Of a stretch of 40,974 nt of DNA, positions 33,659 to 40,974 are shown piece after piece. Where the stretch lies: positions 1 through 40,974 of the forward strand of contig JANYAS010000146.1 of the NCBI GenBank assembly GCA_025361205.1, written 5' to 3'. The notes beneath the pieces were generated by a model that saw only the letters and a list, made by a program, of their open reading frames with translations, searched no databases and was not told where the DNA came from. The position numbers and the translations under genes were made by a program. Source of the stretch: Holophagaceae bacterium. Lineage in GTDB: Bacteria > Acidobacteriota > Holophagae > Holophagales > Holophagaceae. Position 1 is the stretch's first letter; every line of letters starts with the position of its first letter.

Positions 33659-34408
33659 GTGACACCCCATGTCCGCAGTGCCTTCCAGATCCTACTGGTG
33701 GCCTGCCTGACCGCCCTTTGCGCCTCCGCCGCCCCAACGCGGAAGAAGGTCATCGTCGGCATCAACCGGGACTATCCCCCCTACGAATACTTGGATCTCC
33801 AGGGGCGGGCTGCGGGTTACGACGTCGACCTGCTGCGGGCGGTCGCCGAGGTCGAGGATCTGGAGCTGGAGTTCAAGGCGGACTCCTGGGACGCAACCTT
33901 AACCGCCTTTCGGGAAGGCCGCCTCGACATGCTGGCCGGCATGCTGCATTCGAAAACCCGGGAGGCTGTCGCGGACTTCTCGACCCCTCACATGGTGGTC
34001 CACTACACCCTTTTTGTGCGCCGCGGAGACCGGAGGATCCAGGGCGAGGCCGATCTGCCGGGCCGCACCGTCCTGGTGGAGCGGCAGAGCCAAATGCACG
34101 ACTATTTCAGCGCGACCGGAATGGGCGTTCGTGCGCTTGCCGTGGCCTCGGAGCCGGAAACCCTCCGACGCCTGGCCCTCGGCGAAGGGGATGCCGCCGC
34201 GGTTCCCCAGCTCCTGGGCATGGTCATCGCGAAACAAGCCCACCTCGCCATCCAGCCTGCAGGCGGGCCCCTCTTCACCCGGCAACTCTGTTTCGTCACC
34301 CAGATGGGGGACGGCGATCTGCTCTCCCGCCTGAATACCGGGCTCGCCATCCTCAACCAAACGGGCCGCTATGCCGAGATCTACCCGAGCTGGTTCGGCA
34401 GGCTTTAG
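33659..34408 (+). CDS. periplasmic solute-binding domain (PBP2), sensor part of a split kinase
   Basis: These 249 residues carry a signal peptide (VTPHVRSAFQILLVACLTAL, cleavage near ASA-AP) and a type 2 periplasmic-binding domain (GINRDYPPYEYLD, GYDVDLLRAV, FREGRLDMLAGML) as used for amino-acid-like ligands. The frame ends with TAG at 34406-34408, just after YPSWFGRL, where BvgS-like kinases run into a membrane helix. The same frame resumes directly with that helix, so this was probably the sensor of a single hybrid kinase. Start is uncertain: GTG 33659 fits the signal peptide, and a TTG at 33593 extends it. As written it would be a free periplasmic binding protein. Confidence 0.7.
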   Translation: MTPHVRSAFQILLVACLTALCASAAPTRKKVIVGINRDYPPYEYLDLQGRAAGYDVDLLRAVAEVEDLELEFKADSWDATLTAFREGRLDMLAGMLHSKTREAVADFSTPHMVVHYTLFVRRGDRRIQGEADLPGRTVLVERQSQMHDYFSATGMGVRALAVASEPETLRRLALGEGDAAAVPQLLGMVIAKQAHLAIQPAGGPLFTRQLCFVTQMGDGDLLSRLNTGLAILNQTGRYAEIYPSWFGRL

Positions 34409-34429
34409 CCCGACGCCAGCGAAGGACGG

Positions 34430-35884
34430 GTGCTGGCCCGGCGTGCACTGCTGATCCTGGGCATCGTGGGTGTGGCCCTCCTGCTTGTGGCCGCGTGGAA
34501 CGGGTCCCTGCGCCGCCAGGTAGCCCAGGCCACCGAGCCACTCCGGGTGGCCAACCATGAAATCCTCGACAGCAAAGCCTTCCTTGATTCTGTCATCGAG
34601 AGTCTGCCGGTGGCCATCTTCGGAAAAGACCCCCAAAAGGGCTTCATCTTCACTCTCTGGAATGCCCGCAGCGAGCAGATCTTCGGGCTCCGTAAGGAAG
34701 ATGTGCTGGGCAAGACGGATAGTGACTTCTTCCCCAAAACCCAGGTGGATTCCTTCCGGGAGAAGGACCTGGAGGTGATCCGGGCCGGGAAGACCCTCGA
34801 CATCGCCAACGAACAGATTCTGTCCCGCTCCCTGGGACTGATAACCCTGCAGACTCGGAAGGTGCCTCTTTTCGATGAGGCTGGCGCGCCCATCTTGCTG
34901 TTGGGGATTTCCGAGAACATCACGGAACGGTTGACCCTGGAGGAGGCCCTGCGTCAGGCCCAGAAACTGGAGAGCCTCGGCGTGCTGGCCGGGGGCATCG
35001 CCCATGACTTCAACAACCTGTTCACCGCCATGCTGGGCAACCTCGGTCTGGCGACCCTCCATATTCCGGAAGGGAACCCCGCCATTCCTTACCTGCGAAA
35101 CGCGGAAGCCACGGCCCTGCGAGCCGCTGAACTGACCCATCAGCTGCTGGCCTATTCGGGGAAGGGGATGTTCGTGGTCAAGCCCATGGACCTCGGCAAG
35201 GCGGCCAGGGAAATCGCCAGCCTGCTCAAGGTCTCCATTTCAAAAAAGGTCAACCTCCGGTTCGAATTCCCGGAGGGGCTGCCCCTGATCATGGCCGATC
35301 CGGCCCACCTTCAGCAGGTGATGATGAACCTCGTCACCAACGCGTCCGAGGCCATCGGAGACGTCGAGGGCGAGATCCTGCTGGCCACCCGAGCCGTCGA
35401 GGTCGATGCCCTCCAGGCTGCGGTCCTGCACCCGGGTTCTCCCATCGCCCCAGGTCGGTACGTCATCCTTTGCGTCAAGGACAATGGCGCTGGCATGACA
35501 CCGGAGATCCTCTCCCGCATCTTCGATCCCTTTTTCACTACGGAATTCTCGAGCCGGGGCCTGGGCATGTCCGCCATGCTGGGCATCCTGCGGGCCCACC
35601 ATGCAGGCATCAGCATCCAGAGCGCGCCCGGTCAAGGGGCCGAGTTCTGCCTCTACTTCCCGGCCGAAGGCGCCACCGTTAGGGAGGCACCTGCCCCTTC
35701 AACGCCCGTGGCCAAGCGCCCGACACCGGGCGGGACCGTAATCTTGGTCGAAGATGAACCCGAAATCCTCCAAGCCACAGGGGCCATGCTACGCAAGGCG
35801 GGATTCACTGTTCTGGAGGCCATGGACGGGGTCCAGGCCCTGGAGTCGTACCGCCAGCACCCGGGCAGCATCAGATCGTCCTGA
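34430..35884 (+). CDS. PAS-histidine kinase with broken receiver domain
   Basis: The 484-residue frame has a membrane helix (residues 5-23), a PAS domain (about 45-170), and a histidine kinase core with H-box GGIAHDFNNLF, N-box MMNLVTNASEAI, DNGAGM, FDPFFTTEFSSRGLGM and GQGAEF. The first part of a receiver domain follows (VILVEDEPEILQATG). The frame is then lost at about 35872, where one missing base after GCATC yields RSS-stop. The missing receiver sequence continues in the next frame (VLMDLTMPRMDG) and, after an extra G in a run of seven (35985-35991), returns to the original frame. The GTG at 34430 is the first start after the TAG that separates it from the binding domain. Autophosphorylation could survive, but phosphotransfer to its own receiver could not. 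Confidence 0.75.
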   Translation: MLARRALLILGIVGVALLLVAAWNGSLRRQVAQATEPLRVANHEILDSKAFLDSVIESLPVAIFGKDPQKGFIFTLWNARSEQIFGLRKEDVLGKTDSDFFPKTQVDSFREKDLEVIRAGKTLDIANEQILSRSLGLITLQTRKVPLFDEAGAPILLLGISENITERLTLEEALRQAQKLESLGVLAGGIAHDFNNLFTAMLGNLGLATLHIPEGNPAIPYLRNAEATALRAAELTHQLLAYSGKGMFVVKPMDLGKAAREIASLLKVSISKKVNLRFEFPEGLPLIMADPAHLQQVMMNLVTNASEAIGDVEGEILLATRAVEVDALQAAVLHPGSPIAPGRYVILCVKDNGAGMTPEILSRIFDPFFTTEFSSRGLGMSAMLGILRAHHAGISIQSAPGQGAEFCLYFPAEGATVREAPAPSTPVAKRPTPGGTVILVEDEPEILQATGAMLRKAGFTVLEAMDGVQALESYRQHPGSIRSS

Positions 35885-36103
35885 TGGACCTGACCATGCC
35901 GCGGATGGATGGGAAGACCGCCGCGCGCGCCATTCTCGCCCTGGACCCGACAGCCCGGATCATTCTCACCAGCGGTTTTCCAAAGGGGGGGTACGCCCGA
36001 TTCCGCGGAGATCGAGAATCGGGTCGGTTTCCTGCAAAAGCCCTATCAGATGAAGGCTCTGCTTGCGATGCTCAACCGCGCTCTGGAGACCCCCGGGATC
36101 TAA
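35885..36103 (+). pseudogene. receiver-domain remnant of the hybrid kinase
   Basis: The phosphoacceptor region reads VLMDLTMPRMDGKTAARAIL in one frame. The end (PDSAEIENRVGFLQKPYQMKALLAML) is in another, which is the frame of the upstream kinase. The switch falls at the G7 run, 35985-35991. Removing one G there and restoring one base near 35872 rebuilds a normal receiver ending at TAA 36101-36103. Conserved aspartate and lysine (QKPY) are both present, so the damage is recent or artefactual. Confidence 0.75.
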
Positions 36104-36130
36104 TACTGATTTGCATTCAAAGATAAAGAT

Positions 36131-36205
36131 CACCGCCAAGACGCCAAGACCTACAGGGTTGTTTGCCTGTTGCTTTTCTTGGCGTTCTTGGCGGCTTGGC
36201 GGTGA
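36131..36205. repeat. inverted-repeat element, family B, full copy
   Basis: CACCGCCAAGACGCCAAGA at 36131-36149 and TTTCTTGGCGTTC, then TTGGCGGCTTGGCGGTGA, at 36176-36205 are complementary arms built of 8-base CGCCAAGA-like units, with about 26 bases between. It lies between the broken kinase and a convergent secreted-protein gene. A related half element is at 26427. Confidence 0.7.
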
Positions 36206-36340
36206 ATGCCCTTTCTCTCGCTTCGAACGCAACTCGGTATAAGCCGTCGAAATAAACCCACCCTTCTCGAAAAGGGCGAGAACGGCATAAGAGGCCGTAA
36301 CGGACTGGCGAATTCAACCAAGGTTATTCCGTCCCGACCC

Positions 36341-38464
36341 CTAACGCTTCTTCACGCCATCCGAGAGACTGGCCGAAGCCGTCTGTTCGTTGTTATGCTG
36401 ATCCACCACCCTCACGAGTATGCGATCACCGCGCACGGTGTCCTTGGGCACCAGGACGTCAAAGCGTTCCTCCTTCTGGTCGAAAATGCGATCCTCGGGC
36501 ACGATCTGGAGCCAATGCTCGCCATCGGCGCTGATGGCGGCCTCCTTCAGCAGGGAGGTCTCGTCCCGGGCCAGGAACCGCACGCGGATGCCCTCGCCTT
36601 CTGCCACGGCGCTCAGGTCGGCAATGGTGGGTGGCGTGTGGTCCACCATGAACGGGGCCGTACGCCAGGTGCTGGTGAGGACGGCGTTGAAGGGGGCCGT
36701 GGGCGCGTCCGAGGCGGTCACCTCCAGGCGGTAGCGGCCATCGGGCACCGGCAGGGTATCGAAGCTGAAGAACTTCTCTTTCCAGGCTTTTTCTAGCAGG
36801 AAGGGCGCGCCCCGGTCGGGCACCAGTCGGATGGCGTATTGAAGGGTGTCGCCGTTGGGATCATTGACCCGGAACACGAAGCTCTGGCCACCTCGGCGGA
36901 AGCTGCGTTTTTCGGCACCCATGTAGCCCAGGGCGGGGATCAGCTTCTGTGTCTCCAGTGGGACGCGCTCGATGCCGATGTCCTCCGGCGGTGCCGTGCG
37001 GGTGATGATGAGGCCCGGCGGCATGCTGTCCACCCCTTCCCAGACCGGGGCCAAGTTGCGGTGCGCCCAATGAATGCTCACCGTCTCCACGATGGGCGTG
37101 GCACCGCCCCGGCTGCTGCTGAGGCGCAGCCGGAACTGGGCGAAGCGGGCGGGGGGCAAGGCGGGGCGTTCCCCGCTGCGCAGCGGGGGCGTCCAGTTGC
37201 TCCAGGTGGCATCGGGTGTCTCGGTGCTGCCGGTACGGAGCTGCAACTCCACGTTAGTGCCTGTGGGTGTTTCCGCATCCAGGTAGGCTCGGCCCCAGTC
37301 GGCAATGGGGGCCCCCTTGAGGATCCGGGACTCCAGGGTGCCCTCGGTGGCCTGGGCCTCGGAGAGCAGGTGCAGTTCGGCGGGATTCGAACCGACCACC
37401 AGCAGGTCCCCGCCCGCAGGCAGGAAGGCGGTGGCCTGGGCCGTACCCAGTTCCTGGACGACGGCAAAGGAATCGGTGTCGCGGGCCTTGCCCAGGGGGA
37501 TCGAGAACAGGCGCGAACGGTTGCCCGTGCCCACCAGCAGCTGACCCTTCCAGGCCGTCAGCGCATAGACCTGGCTCTGGGTGCTCTGCCAAAGGGTCTC
37601 CGGAACCCGGTCTTTGTCCAGGCGGATCACGGCGGAACGGGCGGTGGTCGCGGTGTCAGCCTGGAGGTAGCCTTCCCGCCGTTCCAGCTGGCCCATGCTG
37701 AACTTGGGGGTGAGGCCGTTGTCGGCCCCGATGTAGAGCTGGCCATCGGCCACGGCCAAGGCGCGGACTTCCTCGAAGGGCGTGTCCATGAGGGTTTCCA
37801 GGTGGTCGCCCTGGCGGCTGTAGCGCAGGACCAGGCCCCGGCCATGGCTGCCCAGGTACCAGCCGCCCTGCCCATCCGGCGTCAGGGCCGTGAAGGCGGT
37901 TTCATCGCTCAATTCCGCCAGGCGGCGGCTGGAACCCTCCCGGGCCTGGAGCAGTACGGCGCCTTTTTCAGCGCCGCCGGCCACGATCACCGCGTCCCCT
38001 TCAACGGCCAGGGCCCAGACGATGCGCGCCTCGATGTCGGCGAAGGGCTTCACCTCGCCGGAGGGCGTCACCCGGAAGAGCTTGCCTTCACCTGTGGGAG
38101 CCACCACCAGGTCCTGGCCCAGGCGGGCCAGGGCGAACACGATGCCGCCCTTCACCTGGCCCAGGGGCTTCACCTGGCCGCCCACGTAATGGAACAGTTT
38201 CCCGTCCGTGCCGGCCGACAGGTAGGCGCCGCCGGAACCGTCGGACACGGCCGCCCAGATGACGCCCTCGGGCAGCTGGCCCACCCGCCGCAGACTCGGT
38301 GCTAAGCGTAGTCGGCCATCGGCGCCGATGCGCACGCCGCGGGTTTCGGAGCCCAGCCAGTCATTGAACCCCGAGAAGGTGGCCGAGGGCTGGTCCGCGT
38401 GGACGGACATGCCGACGGCGGCGGCAAGCAGCAGAGTCATCCAGCGCATAGCACCCTTTCGCAT
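36341..38464 (-). CDS. exported beta-propeller protein with C-terminal Ig-like domains
   Basis: This 707-residue protein has a signal peptide (MRWMTLLLAAAVGMSVHA). About 300 residues of repeated short beta motifs follow (for example GGAYLSAGTDGKLFHY, DLVVAPTGEGKLFRV, GGWYLGSHGRGLVLRY), spaced like propeller blades, then fibronectin/Ig-like beta domains to the C-terminus (DHTPPTIADLSAVAEGEGIRV). It probably acts in the periplasm or at the surface in binding rather than catalysis. The ATG immediately follows the TAG of the S55-like peptidase gene, so they form an operon; ATG 38449 is an alternative start. Propeller and peptidase may be substrate and protease or a complex; this is inferred from adjacency only. 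Confidence 0.78.
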   Translation of the reverse strand: MRKGAMRWMTLLLAAAVGMSVHADQPSATFSGFNDWLGSETRGVRIGADGRLRLAPSLRRVGQLPEGVIWAAVSDGSGGAYLSAGTDGKLFHYVGGQVKPLGQVKGGIVFALARLGQDLVVAPTGEGKLFRVTPSGEVKPFADIEARIVWALAVEGDAVIVAGGAEKGAVLLQAREGSSRRLAELSDETAFTALTPDGQGGWYLGSHGRGLVLRYSRQGDHLETLMDTPFEEVRALAVADGQLYIGADNGLTPKFSMGQLERREGYLQADTATTARSAVIRLDKDRVPETLWQSTQSQVYALTAWKGQLLVGTGNRSRLFSIPLGKARDTDSFAVVQELGTAQATAFLPAGGDLLVVGSNPAELHLLSEAQATEGTLESRILKGAPIADWGRAYLDAETPTGTNVELQLRTGSTETPDATWSNWTPPLRSGERPALPPARFAQFRLRLSSSRGGATPIVETVSIHWAHRNLAPVWEGVDSMPPGLIITRTAPPEDIGIERVPLETQKLIPALGYMGAEKRSFRRGGQSFVFRVNDPNGDTLQYAIRLVPDRGAPFLLEKAWKEKFFSFDTLPVPDGRYRLEVTASDAPTAPFNAVLTSTWRTAPFMVDHTPPTIADLSAVAEGEGIRVRFLARDETSLLKEAAISADGEHWLQIVPEDRIFDQKEERFDVLVPKDTVRGDRILVRVVDQHNNEQTASASLSDGVKKR

Positions 38465-40201
38465 CTACTCGATCTCCACTTCCAGCTGACTGAGGCCCCG
38501 AACCTCGCGTTCCAACGGCAGTACGGCGCGGCCCAGAATCCGGCGCTGAAGTCGGTTGTCGCTGCTGGCGCCATCGCCGCTTACCAGGCTGGCCACGGTG
38601 GGGGGGATGCCCTCGATGCGGCTGCCCCGCAGTCCTGCACCCGGCTGCGCCTGCACCAACAGGGCGTAGGCGTGGTTGTTCCGCATGGCCCCGTTTAGAA
38701 TCCGCACGATATCCCCCAGCGTGGCCACCTCCACCACGCGCTCATCCGGATCCGCCGCCGTCAGGCTGAAGCCGTCTCCGACCATGAGCGTGGCCTTGCC
38801 CTTGGCTGCCGAGGAGGGTACCTGGATGTTGAAGGTGGCCGTCTCCCGTATGCCCTGAATGTTCTGAAGCGTCACCAGGACAGGCAGCACCTCGCCGCGC
38901 TTGGCTCGGGCCTTCAGGAGGCGCACTCCCGCAATGGCCGTCAGGTCGAGGCGCTCCTCGGCCTTGATGGTGAGTGAGATCCCCTCGAACACGGGTTTCT
39001 CGAAGGGGTTCAGGCAGATGGCCTGCAACATGGCGCCCACGTACTGGGAGATCCGGCCGGGGTTCAAATCGGCGACGACGTTCTCGATCTGGATGGCGGG
39101 ATGCCCGGCCAGCTTGATGTTGCCCTGCATGGACAGACTCTGGAGCCCGAGTCCACGGGTATGGGCTTCCAAAGTCTGCGCCACGGCCGTGGCCGCCAGC
39201 GCGGCCGTGGCCACGGGGTGATCCATGATCTCGAAGCGGTAGTTGAGGGTCCGCTTGCCCCCCAGGTTCAAGCCGATGCGCATGGGCACCATGCGGGCCT
39301 CGGCTCCCAGGATCCCGGCCACGCCCGAGCTGCGATCCAGCCGAATGGCACCGATGGGCGCCACCGGCATGGCCAACTTGAAGGAGTTCTGATAGCTGGC
39401 CACCGTGGTCGAGACCGTGGCCGACCAGAGCGGCAGATCCACCGGTCCCAGGTTGAACAGCTGATGCCCGAACAGCAGCACCCGTTTGCCGGAGACGTAG
39501 GTAATGGTGCCGGCCGCCGCCAGGTCCAGGTCGCCCTGCATGAGCGTAATGGCGACCATGCCACCGGGTTCCAGGGGGCTGGCTTCTTCCCGGCTCCCGG
39601 ACAGCGTGGGTCCGGCGGTGAAGGTGACCGGCCAGCCGGACCACAGACGCTGGGCCTCGGCGCCCAGGGGGCTCCCCACCAAAGCCATGGGCAGCGACTG
39701 GGGATCCGAATCGCCCACCAGCGCCCGGAAATCCAGCATCTGACCCAGCATGGCGGCCTTCAACACTTTGGGGGGCTCCAGCTTGGGCAGGATCAGCGGC
39801 GTGCGGCTGGGGGCGATTTCGGGGATGTCGCGGAGCTGCTCCAGCATCTCCGCGATGGGGGTGATACCCCCGATGGGTTCCTTCTCGAAGGCGATGCCCG
39901 TGCTCAAGGCCCCGATGAGCTTGCCGTCGATGTAGCAGGGGCTGCCACTCATGCCCGCCAGGATGCCGGTATCGGCCAAGGGTCCGCCGGAGGCCCGCAC
40001 CATGATGCGGCTGCGGCCGGGGGCGGCGTTCTTCTGCACCCCCAGCACTTCGAACTCGAACCGCTCGATTTTCCCACCCTGGAACACCGTGCGCCCGTAG
40101 CCCTTCATGCCAGCCCGGATTTCAGAGACCCCCAGGGTGGCCGGTGCCTGGGCCAGCAGGGGGGCCACGGACAGAAGGGCGATGACGGAGGCCAGTTTCA
40201 T
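38465..40201 (-). CDS. SpoIVB-like (S55) serine peptidase family protein
   Basis: This 578-residue protein has a signal peptide (MKLASVIALLSVAPLLA). Near its N-terminus is the S55 nucleophile motif LAGMSGSPCYIDGKLIGALS (GMSGSP, residues 83-88). The His-containing segment comes later, GTITYVSGKRVLLFGHQLF (His246). This order is the reverse of SpoIVB, where His precedes Ser, so the core appears circularly permuted. No aspartate stands at the position of the SpoIVB catalytic aspartate by eye alignment. The C-terminal half is beta-rich and unassigned. It is probably periplasmic. It is co-transcribed with the beta-propeller gene, which starts directly after its stop. Whether it cleaves proteins is unproved. 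Confidence 0.75.
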   Translation of the reverse strand: MKLASVIALLSVAPLLAQAPATLGVSEIRAGMKGYGRTVFQGGKIERFEFEVLGVQKNAAPGRSRIMVRASGGPLADTGILAGMSGSPCYIDGKLIGALSTGIAFEKEPIGGITPIAEMLEQLRDIPEIAPSRTPLILPKLEPPKVLKAAMLGQMLDFRALVGDSDPQSLPMALVGSPLGAEAQRLWSGWPVTFTAGPTLSGSREEASPLEPGGMVAITLMQGDLDLAAAGTITYVSGKRVLLFGHQLFNLGPVDLPLWSATVSTTVASYQNSFKLAMPVAPIGAIRLDRSSGVAGILGAEARMVPMRIGLNLGGKRTLNYRFEIMDHPVATAALAATAVAQTLEAHTRGLGLQSLSMQGNIKLAGHPAIQIENVVADLNPGRISQYVGAMLQAICLNPFEKPVFEGISLTIKAEERLDLTAIAGVRLLKARAKRGEVLPVLVTLQNIQGIRETATFNIQVPSSAAKGKATLMVGDGFSLTAADPDERVVEVATLGDIVRILNGAMRNNHAYALLVQAQPGAGLRGSRIEGIPPTVASLVSGDGASSDNRLQRRILGRAVLPLEREVRGLSQLEVEIE

Positions 40202-40330
40202 GGGGTTCTCACGAGAAGAATGAAGCCTAACAGACGGCCCCAGACGGACCTCCCGTGACCATCAGGTGCCGGGCCTGTGACTTTCGTTCCAAGACCCCCA
40301 GGTCCCCTTTTAATACGAGGCAAGGGCCGC

Positions 40331-40336
40331 TACTCT
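40331..40336 (+). promoter_or_regulatory. -10-like hexamer TACTCT before the second receptor gene
   Basis: TACTCT lies 20 bases before the ATG at 40357, with GGAGGAA between (40344-40350). A short conventional leader would result. No -35 is clear. Confidence 0.35.
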
Positions 40337-40356
40337 CAGGGGCGGAGGAACTTCCC

Positions 40357-40974
40357 ATGCGTTCAAGGCATTTCACTACCTCAACCTTAGTGGCCATGCT
40401 CGTGGCAGCGGCACCGGTCTTTGCCCAAGTCAGCCAGACCACAGGTGCCGTACATGGCATGGTGAAGTCCAGGGGTTCAGGCCCCGTCAAGGGCGCAACG
40501 ATCGTCCTGCGCAACCTGGAAACGGGTTTCTCAAAGACCGTCGCCACCGATGCCAATGGCTCCTACACCCTTCCCTACCTGCCCGTGGGTCTCTATGACC
40601 TCACCGCTTCCGCCCCCGGCCTGCGTACGAGTAAGGACAGCTCGATCCGCGTGCTCCTCGGCCAGACAGCCAACCAGAACTTCAACCTGGACGCCGCTGA
40701 AGCCGGCGCAACCGTTGAAGTGATTGCCCAGAGCTCCACCGTGGACACTTCCCAGGTGAGTTCCGTCTCGTCCGTCGGTGAGGACCTGATTCAAAGCGTT
40801 CCTCTTAGTGGCCGCAATTTCACGGACCTCGTGCTCTTGACCCCCGGTGCCAGCGTGAATGCCCAAGGCTACCGCACCTCGGTGGAAGGTGCCCGGGGCG
40901 TCATGAACAACCTACAGATCGACGGCGCCTCCTTTAATTCAAAGTTCGTCACCGAACAGAGGGGCGGCACCCGG
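40357..40974 (+). CDS. TonB-dependent receptor with carboxypeptidase-like domain (partial)
   Basis: The first 206 codons are present and the gene runs off the window. A signal peptide (TTSTLVAMLVAAAPVFA, then QVSQ) is followed by a carboxypeptidase regulatory-like beta domain (TTGAVHGMVKSRGSGPVKGA, DANGSYTLPYLPVGLYDLTA). The start of the plug domain comes next (VPLSGRNFTDLVLLTPGAS, NNLQIDGASFN). This architecture is that of the large TonB-dependent, Oar-like transporters that are abundant in Acidobacteriota. The ATG has GGAGGAA upstream. Ligand unknown. Confidence 0.9.
   Translation, partial: MRSRHFTTSTLVAMLVAAAPVFAQVSQTTGAVHGMVKSRGSGPVKGATIVLRNLETGFSKTVATDANGSYTLPYLPVGLYDLTASAPGLRTSKDSSIRVLLGQTANQNFNLDAAEAGATVEVIAQSSTVDTSQVSSVSSVGEDLIQSVPLSGRNFTDLVLLTPGASVNAQGYRTSVEGARGVMNNLQIDGASFNSKFVTEQRGGTR

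Noticed and set aside
35865..35991. Programmed frameshifting in the kinase receiver domain
   Set aside because: Two opposite shifts would be needed within 120 bases, and only the second lies on a slippery run; mutation or error is simpler.
8444..36103. Stop-codon reassignment to explain the internal TAA and TAG
   Set aside because: TAA, TAG and TGA all end intact genes across the window, so recoding is not supported.

Overview
This is a GC-rich chromosomal window of about 41 kb from a diderm bacterium. TonB-dependent receptors (one with a carboxypeptidase-like N-terminal domain), a TolC-type channel, lipid A-type glycosyltransferases and an S55-like peptidase next to a secreted propeller point to Acidobacteriota. 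The gene set resembles the Holophagae (Geothrix/Holophaga). That placement is inferred from gene content and remembered families, not from a database search. No rRNA, tRNA, phage, IS element or CRISPR array was seen, and no gene-free stretch exceeds 300 bases.

Layout. 121-5627: a two-part sodium:solute symporter (DUF4212 small subunit plus SSS permease) followed by a 1079-residue membrane protein joining PHP phosphoesterase, Cache, PAS, CBS-pair and DUF294 nucleotidyltransferase domains. 5728-8301: a Ski2-like helicase. 8444-10447: a TonB-dependent receptor split by an in-frame TAA. 10550-15769: an ArnE-like transporter, two ArnT-like glycosyltransferases, an ArnA-like decarboxylase and a tiny cationic exported protein. 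15878-20052 (minus strand): a medium-chain dehydrogenase, gpsA, plsY, cinA and a 54-residue membrane protein. 20101-22333: an unknown small protein, a DinB-like protein and pyruvate kinase. 22474-24814: a Fis-like protein and two tandem GAPDH paralogs that have each lost a different active-site-motif cysteine. 25063-30105: a BaiN/HI0933-type flavoprotein, purE, a LipB-Nudix fusion, an SDR and an acyl-CoA dehydrogenase. 30254-33539: a TolC-like protein, nadC and an enoyl-CoA hydratase. 33659-36103: a BvgS-like hybrid sensor kinase broken by one stop and two frameshifts. 36341-40201: a secreted beta-propeller protein and an S55-like peptidase. 40357-end: the start of a second TonB-dependent receptor.

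Central carbon metabolism is well represented: probable acetate or carboxylate uptake, pyruvate kinase, GAPDH, acyl-CoA dehydrogenase, enoyl-CoA hydratase and lipoate synthesis. Envelope and phospholipid functions (gpsA, plsY, the Arn-like genes, the receptors) fill most of the rest. The strongest leads are the receptor that carries both a phosphoesterase and a nucleotidyltransferase beside the symporter, the GAPDH pair with reciprocal cysteine loss, the LipB-Nudix fusion, and a recurrent -10-like hexamer exactly six bases before start codons, which suggests leaderless mRNAs. Two degenerate inverted-repeat families sit in intergenic gaps. Several lesions (stops at 9854 and 34406, indels near 35872 and 35985) are either gene decay or sequence errors and should be checked against reads.
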